Shown one piece after another: positions 58,188 through 64,000 of a stretch of DNA of 64,000 nt. Position 1 is the first letter of the stretch. Each line of letters begins with the position of its first letter. The position numbers and the translations under genes are program-made. The notes under the pieces are model-generated. The model was given only the letters and a program-made list of their open reading frames with translations. It was not told the origin of the DNA and searched no databases. Origin of the DNA: Kitasatospora atroaurantiaca (GTDB taxonomy: Bacteria > Actinomycetota > Actinomycetes > Streptomycetales > Streptomycetaceae); the NCBI RefSeq assembly GCF_007828955.1, contig NZ_VIVR01000001.1, positions 4,216,001 to 4,280,000 on the forward strand, read 5' to 3'.

Positions 58188-58871
58188 ATGAAGGTCGAGA
58201 TCTACTCCGACATCGCCTGCCCGTGGTGCTACATCGGCAAGCGCCGCTTCGAGCAGGCGCTGGACCGCTTCCCGGGCAAGGAGGACGTCGAGGTGGTCTA
58301 CCGGCCGTACCAGCTGGTCCCCGACGCGCCGGAGGCGGCGACCCCGCACCGCGCCTGGCTCGCCGAGCGCTACGGCCCGCAGTCGGTCGCGATGGACGCC
58401 CGGGTCACCGAGCTCGGCAGGGCGGAGGGCATCGACTACGACTTCGACGCCGCGCTCCACGCCAACACCTTCCTCGGCCACCGCCTGCTGCACCTCGCCG
58501 AGACCGAGTACGGCGCGGCCGTCCAGGGAGAGCTGAAGGAGGCGCTGCTGAAGGCGCACTTCAGCGACGGCGCGGACGTCGGCGACCGTGAGCAGCTCGC
58601 CGAGATCGCCGTCGGCGCCGGGCTGGACCGTGACCGGGTGGCCGGCTACCTCGCGGGCGAGGAGGGCGCCGAAGAGGTCCGGGCCCAGCTCGCCGAGGCC
58701 CGGACGCTCGGGATCAGCGCGGTACCGACCTTCGTCTTCGAGGGCAGGTGGGCCGTCCAGGGCGGCCAGGAGGCGGACACCTTCCTGCGCGTCCTGGAGC
58801 AGGTCACCGCCGAGACCGCGGGCGACACGGAAGCGGCCGCCGCCTGCACGGACGACAGCTGCGCGGTCTGA
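58188..58871 (+). CDS. DsbA-family oxidoreductase (FrnE-like)
   Basis: A 227-aa cytosolic thioredoxin-fold protein with the active site C-P-W-C-Y-I-G near residue 11, the long helical insertion, and the cis-Pro loop I-S-A-V-P-T-F-V-F. FrnE-type proteins act as disulfide isomerases or in polyketide pathways. The C-terminal tail adds C-T-D-D-S-C. No signal peptide. Convergent with the sigma-factor gene, 25 bp apart. Confidence 0.9.
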   Translation: MKVEIYSDIACPWCYIGKRRFEQALDRFPGKEDVEVVYRPYQLVPDAPEAATPHRAWLAERYGPQSVAMDARVTELGRAEGIDYDFDAALHANTFLGHRLLHLAETEYGAAVQGELKEALLKAHFSDGADVGDREQLAEIAVGAGLDRDRVAGYLAGEEGAEEVRAQLAEARTLGISAVPTFVFEGRWAVQGGQEADTFLRVLEQVTAETAGDTEAAAACTDDSCAV

Positions 58872-58896
58872 CACCGCCGTACGGGCGGGCGGCCGC

Positions 58897-60873
58897 TCAG
58901 GTGCAGCTGAGCCGGGCGTCCGCCCAGTCCGCGAGGTTGATCAGCCCCCAGCTGCCCGTCGCCGGGGTCACCACCAGTCGGACCGAGTGCTGGCCCGCCA
59001 GCGGTACCCGGACGGGCACCGGGGCGTCGCCCTGGCCGATCGCGCCCGAACGCCACAGTGTCCGGCCGTCACCGCCCTGCACGCTGAAGACCACGTTCCC
59101 GACCCGGAACGTGAGGTCGTCCAGGCCGGCCACCGCCTGGAAGGTCGAGCAGGTCCGGTTGAGGTCGATGGTCACCGACGAGGGCGCGTAGACGCTCATC
59201 GCGTGCCGGTAGTACCGGCCGTTCATCGACACGCCCTCGCGCTGCCACACCCAGCCGCCCCGGCGGATGCTGGGGCCGGCCGCGGGCGCCCGGCCGGAGC
59301 CCTGGCCGAACGGCAGGTCGTCCAGCCAGAAGTCGGTGACCTCCGGCGGGTCGGGCGTCGGCGGGACGCTCGGCACCGGAGGCTCCGGCGGGTCGGGCGG
59401 GACCGGGACGGACGGCGAGGGGGGCTGGACCACCGAAGGCTCCGGCGCCGGCGTCGTCGCCACCACGGGTGGTGCCGGAGCGGGCGGGGTCGAACGCGGT
59501 GACGGTGCCGACCTGGTCGCCGGAGCCACCTCGCTGGGCGTGGGCGAGGGCGTCTCGGACGGCGACGGTACGGGCTTCGCCACCGCCGGCGGCGGCAGTG
59601 CGGGCGAGGACATCGGTGGTGCCGCCACCGCGGGCTTCGGGGCCGGTGTGCCGGTCAAGGCGTATGCGGCGACGGCAGCGGCGGCCATCGCGACACCGGC
59701 CGCGATGCTCGCCTTGGCCGCCGCACCCAGGCCCTCGGCGGCCACGGCACCGGCGCTGCCCCCGCCGCTCGCGCCGCCGCCCGCCGCCGTGCCGCCGACC
59801 ACCGCGGTAGCCCCGACCGCGCCCACACCGAGGGCGGCCGCCGCCGCCGCGGTGAAGTACCCGGCTCCGACCCAGACCAGTACGCCGCCGGGCAGGATCA
59901 CGCGCAGACCGGTGTTGATCTCCAACAGCTCCAGGTACGCCGCCGTGCAGCGGTCGCAGTCCTGGACGTGTCTGCCCACGTCGGCCGAGGCGCGCTTGCG
60001 CAGCGACCCGCGCGCGTACGCGCCCAGCCGGTTGGCGTACGCCGCGCAGGCCCGGGCCTGGCTGCCCGACACATGGGCCTGCAGGAAGGCGGCGGCCAGC
60101 CGGTCGCGCGCCCGGTGCGCCTGCACCGCCGTGGCGTTGGCGGTCTTGCCGAGCATCACGGCGACTGTTTTCGGCGACTCCCGCTCGACCTCGGTGTGCC
60201 AGAGCACCATCCGGTCGTCCTCGGGGAGTTCGACGAAGGCCTTCATCACCATCCGCCGGTCGGCCATCGCCATCGCCCAGGTGTCGGCACCCGGGTCGGC
60301 CAGATCGAGGTCGGTGGTGGCGGCCGAGGCCTGCGCGAAGGTGCTGAAATCGTCCACCAGTTGCTCGCGCCGCTCGGTGCGGGCCCAGGCGGCGGCGACG
60401 TTGCGGACGGCCGTGAGCAGGTAGGCGCGGACCGCGAACTCCGGCCCCTTGCCCGCCTTCAGCGCCTGCAGCGTCCGGGCGAAGACCTCGCCGGCCAGGT
60501 CCTCGGCGGTGAAGCTGTCCCGGCAGCACGTCCGCGCGTAGCGGCGTACCGAGTCGGCGTGCCGCCGGTAGATCTCCTCGTACGCGCGGTCGTCCCCGGC
60601 CCGCACCTGGGCGGTCAACTCGGCGTCGGACGGCGGACGTTCCCCGTCCACGGGGTCGGCGGGGGCCGGCACCACGGCACGGGCCTGGACCTCGGTGGCC
60701 GACGGTACCTCTCCGCCCACGAACGCCTCCGGGGTCACTCCCCCCTGCCCGGCCGACGCCTGCCCGGGCACCCGGCCGACGAGCGACTCCCGGATCGGCG
60801 CGCCGGCCTGGTCCGGGACATGGCCGGAGGCGTCGAGGCCGTAGCTGTGGTCGTTCTGCTCCTCGGCGCTCAA
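58897..60873 (-). CDS. Membrane-tethered ECF sigma factor with zinc-finger and C-terminal NPCBM-like domain
   Basis: A 658-aa fusion. Residues ~85-170 are sigma region 2 (D-D-R-A-Y-E-E-I-Y-R-R-H...F-T-A-E-D-L-A-G-E-V-F), ~190-260 region 4 (L-P-E-D-D-R-M-V-L-W-H...A-N-A-T-A-V-Q-A-H-R-A-R-D-R-L). H-V-Q-D-C-D-R-C resembles the zinc motif of anti-sigma domains. A hydrophobic helix (A-S-I-A-A-G-V-A-M-A-A-A-A-V-A-A-Y) is followed by a ~150-residue Pro/Ser-rich stretch and a C-terminal beta domain ending A-D-W-A-D-A-R-L, typical of NPCBM carbohydrate-binding modules. The TTG start at 60873 is tentative; longer starts exist up to 61019. Confidence 0.85.
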   Translation of the reverse strand: MSAEEQNDHSYGLDASGHVPDQAGAPIRESLVGRVPGQASAGQGGVTPEAFVGGEVPSATEVQARAVVPAPADPVDGERPPSDAELTAQVRAGDDRAYEEIYRRHADSVRRYARTCCRDSFTAEDLAGEVFARTLQALKAGKGPEFAVRAYLLTAVRNVAAAWARTERREQLVDDFSTFAQASAATTDLDLADPGADTWAMAMADRRMVMKAFVELPEDDRMVLWHTEVERESPKTVAVMLGKTANATAVQAHRARDRLAAAFLQAHVSGSQARACAAYANRLGAYARGSLRKRASADVGRHVQDCDRCTAAYLELLEINTGLRVILPGGVLVWVGAGYFTAAAAAALGVGAVGATAVVGGTAAGGGASGGGSAGAVAAEGLGAAAKASIAAGVAMAAAAVAAYALTGTPAPKPAVAAPPMSSPALPPPAVAKPVPSPSETPSPTPSEVAPATRSAPSPRSTPPAPAPPVVATTPAPEPSVVQPPSPSVPVPPDPPEPPVPSVPPTPDPPEVTDFWLDDLPFGQGSGRAPAAGPSIRRGGWVWQREGVSMNGRYYRHAMSVYAPSSVTIDLNRTCSTFQAVAGLDDLTFRVGNVVFSVQGGDGRTLWRSGAIGQGDAPVPVRVPLAGQHSVRLVVTPATGSWGLINLADWADARLSCT

Positions 60874-61108
60874 CGCGGCCCCCAGCGCTCGGCACGGCCC
60901 ACGGAGCACCACCCGGCCGCCGCCCGCGCACGCCTGAGCGCGCCCTCGGACGGGAGAACAGCGGCCGGGCGAACGGCGCGCAACGGGACAATGGCTCCAA
61001 CCACGGCCAAAGAATGGCATAGCACAGCGGCCACCGGTAGCCGGATCGGTCACGACCCACTCTTCCGGGCAGCCGCTCGCCGATATGTTCGGGTCGGAAT
61101 TACCGTGA

Positions 61109-62023
61109 TCAGCGCGCCCGCAGGCCGTTGAGCAGAATCTGCAACAGCCGGTCGGCCGGTGCGTCGTGCGGTTGACCCGGCGCCGACTCACCGTCACCAC
61201 CGGTCTGCGGCCGGCCCACGTGCACCGGGACCGCGGCCGTCAGCACCAGCACCACGTCCGACACCGTCACCCCCGGCCGGAGCTCGCCCGCGGCGCCGGC
61301 CCGGGCGACCAGGGCCGCCAACAGGTGCAGCAGCAGCCGAGGATCGGCGTCACCGGCCGGCTGCCGGTCCAGGCCGGGGCCACGCTGGGCCGGGACGTGC
61401 TGCGCGGGGACGTGCTGCTCGGGCAGGCGCTGCTCGGGAACGTGCAGCTCGGCGGTGGTCCCGAGCTCCTCCGCGTACCGGAACGCCGAGGGCGGCAGCA
61501 GCCGCCCGGCCCCCGAACCCACCGCCCGCGCCAGGTAGCCGGCCAGCGCCTCCCAGGGGCCCTCGCTCCCGTACAGCGACTCGCGGGCCTGCGTGGTCAG
61601 CCAGGCCACCTCCTCGGCGGCGATCCGCTGGACCAGCACCTCCTTGCTCGGGAAGCGCCGGTACACCGTGCCGACACCGACCCCGGCCCGGCGGGCCACC
61701 TCCTCCATCGGTGCGTCGTACCCGAGTTCGCCGAAGACCTGGCGGGCGGCGCGCAGCACGCTCTCCAGGTTCCGCCGGGCGTCCACCCGCAGGCGGGTCG
61801 CGCCCGAGCCGCGGGACGGCTCCTCCGGGCTGCTGAGGTCGTAAGGGCCCTCGCCAGGGCCGTACCTGCCCTCTGCGCGGCCCGGTTCGTATGCGCTCCG
61901 GGTGTTCCCGTACAGCTCGCGGGCCACCGGGCCGCGCTGCTCCGGCACCACACCCTGGGCCGTCGCACCGTGGCCCGCCGATGGCGGCACCGGCAGCCCC
62001 AGTACTCGTTCCTGATCCGTCAT
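61109..62023 (-). CDS. TetR-family regulator with an inserted pentapeptide repeat
   Basis: A 304-aa protein from ATG 62023 (GGGGGAGG upstream). The first ~75 residues are low-complexity. Residues ~80-130 are the TetR helix-turn-helix (A-R-Q-V-F-G-E-L-G-Y-D-A-P-M-E-E-V-A-R-R-A-G-V-G-V-G-T-V-Y-R-R-F). The ligand domain is interrupted at 194-213 by four (H/R)-(V/L)-P-(E/A)-Q pentapeptides. It is divergent from the dehydrogenase gene, 330 bp apart, which may be its target. Confidence 0.88.
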   Translation of the reverse strand: MTDQERVLGLPVPPSAGHGATAQGVVPEQRGPVARELYGNTRSAYEPGRAEGRYGPGEGPYDLSSPEEPSRGSGATRLRVDARRNLESVLRAARQVFGELGYDAPMEEVARRAGVGVGTVYRRFPSKEVLVQRIAAEEVAWLTTQARESLYGSEGPWEALAGYLARAVGSGAGRLLPPSAFRYAEELGTTAELHVPEQRLPEQHVPAQHVPAQRGPGLDRQPAGDADPRLLLHLLAALVARAGAAGELRPGVTVSDVVLVLTAAVPVHVGRPQTGGDGESAPGQPHDAPADRLLQILLNGLRAR

Positions 62024-62352
62024 CCCACAACCTCCCCCGCAGGGGCCCGATTCCGGGCGTCCCTGCCTGCCACTTCGCACCCCCCGGCGCGCAGTACCGC
62101 CGCCCAGGTCCGGACGTGTCCTCGTGGACCACCCTTCCCCGGTTCGCCCCGGCGCAGTCAGGTGCCGCAGCGGGCCCGGCGCCGGCCGTTTCGAGCCGAC
62201 GCACAATCCGACCATAGTTCAAGGAAGTTCGCGGCAGAAGTGGACCGAAATCCGCCCACTGCGGAAAATCCGGCGCCCATCAGGCACATCCGTCCCACCG
62301 GATCCGGTACGGCCTGTGGACAAGAAGGCCTCCGGCAGGGCGTCATGGACGG

Positions 62353-63711
62353 GTGAACCAGGTCACATCGGCAGGGGGTGTCCCCATCAGGATCCTGATC
62401 GTCGGCGGCGGCTGCGCCGGGATGTCCGCCGCACTCCGTCTCCAGCAGGTGCTCCGTCCTCAACTGCGCAGCGGCCAGGCCGAGATCACCGTGGTCGAGC
62501 CGCAGCCCTACCTGACGTACCACCCGCTGCTCGCCGAGGTCGCGGCCGGCTCCATCGACCCACGGCACGTCGTCGTCCCGCTGCGCCGGGTGCTGCCCGA
62601 GTGCCGCGTGCTCACCGCCCGGGTCACCCGGATCGAGCACGCCGGGCGCCGGGCCTGGGTGGACGCGGCCCCGCGCGGCGAGCACGGCGTGCCCACCGAA
62701 CTCGCGTACGACCTGCTGGTGGTCGCCCCGGGCTCGGTCTCCCGTACCGCGCCCGTCCCCGGGCTCGCCGAGCACGGCCTGGGATTCGCCACCGTCGGCG
62801 AGGCCGTCAGCCTGCGCAACCATGTGCTGGAACAGCTCGACCTGGCCTCCTCCACCCGGGACCCGGCGCTCCGGCAGGCGGCGCTCACCTTCGTTTTCGT
62901 CGGCGCCGGCTACGCGGGCGTCGGCGCCCTCGCCGAGCTCGAGGACATGGCCCGCTACGCGGCGAAGGGCTACCACAACCTCAGCGCGGCGGACCTGCGC
63001 TGGGTGCTGGTCGAGGCCACCGACCGGATCCTCCCCGAGGAGTCCCCCGAGCTGGCCGCTCACACCCTCGCCGAGCTGCGCGACCGCAGCGTGGACGTCC
63101 GGCTCTCCACCACCCTGGAGTCCGCCCTGGACCAGGTGATGGTCCTCTCCGACGGCAGCCGCTTCGCCGCGCGCACCCTGGTCTGGACGGCCGGCGTCCG
63201 CCCGGCACCCCTGCTCCGCGACACCGACCTCCCGCTGGACGCCGCAGGGCGGGTCCGCTGTCTGCCCACCCTGCAGGTGGCCGGGCCGGACGGCGCTCCG
63301 CTGCCCGGTGTCTGGGCGGCGGGCGACGGCGCCGCCGTCCCCGATCCCGAGGCCGGCCTCTGCGCCCCGAACGCCCAGCACGCCCTGGCCCAGGCCCGGC
63401 TGCTGGCGGACAACCTGGCCGCGGCCCTGGCCTCGCGCCCGCAGACCCCTTACCGCCCCGAACGCCAGAGCTGTTCGACCTCGCTCGGGCTCGGCCGGGG
63501 CGTCGCCCACACCCGGCGCGGTCAGCTCACCGGCCGCCGTGCCTGGTGGCTCCACCGGGCCCGCCACCTGCGGAGACTGCCGAGCCTGGACCGCCGGGTG
63601 CGGGTGCTCACCGGGTGGCTGCTGGGCGGGCTGTTCAGCCGCGAGGTGGTGTCCCTGGGCTCGGTCGAGCACCCGCGTTCGGAATTCGAGGCGGGATTCC
63701 CGAAGCAGTGA
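62353..63711 (+). CDS. Type II NADH dehydrogenase-like FAD oxidoreductase
   Basis: A 452-aa flavoprotein from GTG 62353. The FAD motif is I-L-I-V-G-G-G-C-A-G-M-S-A-A, the NAD motif F-V-F-V-G-A-G-Y-A-G-V-G-A-L-A-E-L, and the second FAD contact G-V-W-A-A-G-D-G-A-A. Length and the C-terminal amphipathic basic helix (R-R-A-W-W-L-H-R-A-R-H-L-R-R-L) fit membrane-associated NDH-2 enzymes that pass electrons from NADH to menaquinone. The 330-bp upstream gap holds no gene and is shared with the TetR gene. Confidence 0.9.
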   Translation: MNQVTSAGGVPIRILIVGGGCAGMSAALRLQQVLRPQLRSGQAEITVVEPQPYLTYHPLLAEVAAGSIDPRHVVVPLRRVLPECRVLTARVTRIEHAGRRAWVDAAPRGEHGVPTELAYDLLVVAPGSVSRTAPVPGLAEHGLGFATVGEAVSLRNHVLEQLDLASSTRDPALRQAALTFVFVGAGYAGVGALAELEDMARYAAKGYHNLSAADLRWVLVEATDRILPEESPELAAHTLAELRDRSVDVRLSTTLESALDQVMVLSDGSRFAARTLVWTAGVRPAPLLRDTDLPLDAAGRVRCLPTLQVAGPDGAPLPGVWAAGDGAAVPDPEAGLCAPNAQHALAQARLLADNLAAALASRPQTPYRPERQSCSTSLGLGRGVAHTRRGQLTGRRAWWLHRARHLRRLPSLDRRVRVLTGWLLGGLFSREVVSLGSVEHPRSEFEAGFPKQ

Positions 63712-64000
63712 AGGCACGACCGTTACGCGCCGCGATGGTCATACGACTTCCGAAACCGCGCCCCGGCCTGACAGGATCTGCCCAACGGATCATCACGGCG
63801 AGTGCCGCGTCGCACACAAAGTGTGATTGACGATTCGTCAGACCGTCTGTCGTTCGGTCTGCCGTGCCGTCTGCCGTCATGCCTGGCATTCCGTTCGGCA
63901 ATCCGCTGTCATTCCGTCTGTAGTCGTCCGATGTCACCCGACCCGAGGAAGCGGCCGTCGTTTGAACCTCATGCGCTGGAGCGCCCGGCTCACCGGAGCC
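63712..64000. other. Intergenic region with short repeats; possible gene start at the window edge
   Basis: CACACAAAGTGTG (about 63812-63825) is a small palindrome; CCGTCTG recurs several times in 63836-63920. From TTG 63962 or ATG 63972 the plus strand is open to the end (M-R-W-S-A-R-L-T-G-A), behind GAGGAAG, which may be the start of the next gene. Nothing else is supported. Confidence 0.3.

Noticed and set aside
1..64000. CRISPR array, prophage, transposon or integrated plasmid
   Set aside because: No regularly spaced repeats with unique spacers, and no integrase, transposase, terminase or replication genes were found. The tRNA-fMet duplicates have no integrase or att-like partial repeat.

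Overview
The window is about 73% G+C, has strong third-position GC bias, uses GTG and TTG starts freely, and carries actinobacterial gene families (a conservon, an NsdA-like regulator, SARP, XRE-cupin, MocR, a c-di-AMP leader, TTA codons). It is chromosomal DNA from a Streptomycetaceae organism, most likely Streptomyces or Kitasatospora. Nothing points to a plasmid, prophage or transposon; I saw no transposase, integrase or CRISPR array.

Region 1 (1-13.3 kb) is an apparent peptide natural-product (RiPP) locus with two radical-SAM systems back to back. On the minus strand a SPASM-type radical SAM enzyme, a heme-oxygenase-like diiron protein and a 67-aa candidate precursor overlap by 4 bp each, followed by a zinc-ribbon/cyclase/AAA regulator that overlaps the start of an S8 protease. 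On the plus strand an 86-aa precursor with three near-identical repeats (each with T-P-W-C-V/I-I-N-T-G) is followed by a hairpin, a second radical SAM enzyme, an MFS exporter and a prolyl-oligopeptidase-type protease. A small exported peptide, a small membrane peptide and an AfsR-like SARP regulator follow.

Region 2 (13.5-23.3 kb) holds a secreted sedolisin, a PoxB-type enzyme, an XRE-cupin regulator behind two palindromes, a remnant of an F420/NADP oxidoreductase, a MocR/carboxymuconolactone-decarboxylase divergent pair, a PEP-mutase-family enzyme and a secreted beta-propeller protein. Region 3 (23.4-28.5 kb) is a complete conservon, cvnA-B-C-D plus two cytochromes P450. Next come a SpoIIE/PP2C phosphatase with an iron box, a thioesterase, a TetR/hydrolase operon with its probable operators, a tautomerase, and an M23 peptidase behind a c-di-AMP (ydaO-type) riboswitch.

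Region 4 (34.1-41.2 kb) encodes three large secreted proteins sharing a ~135-aa repeated domain. Two of them have homologous, apparently structured 5' leaders and a perfect 36-bp upstream repeat. Region 5 (41.4-50.9 kb) holds housekeeping and membrane genes, two identical initiator tRNA genes with cognate terminators, two TTA-containing genes, a structured RNA with a perfect Shine-Dalgarno sequence and a mini-ORF, trmB and lhgO.

Region 6 (51-53.1 kb) is a bacterial Ro60 (TROVE) gene with two tandem RNAs upstream that carry circularly permuted tRNA-like modules, which I read as Y RNAs. Region 7 (53.1-64 kb) contains an NsdA-like regulator, a degenerate asparagine-synthetase-like protein, UspA, a DsbA-family protein, a membrane-tethered ECF sigma factor with a carbohydrate-binding tail, a TetR regulator and an NDH-2-type dehydrogenase.

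Starts were chosen from Shine-Dalgarno spacing and overlap with the preceding gene. All family assignments come from reading motifs, without database searches.
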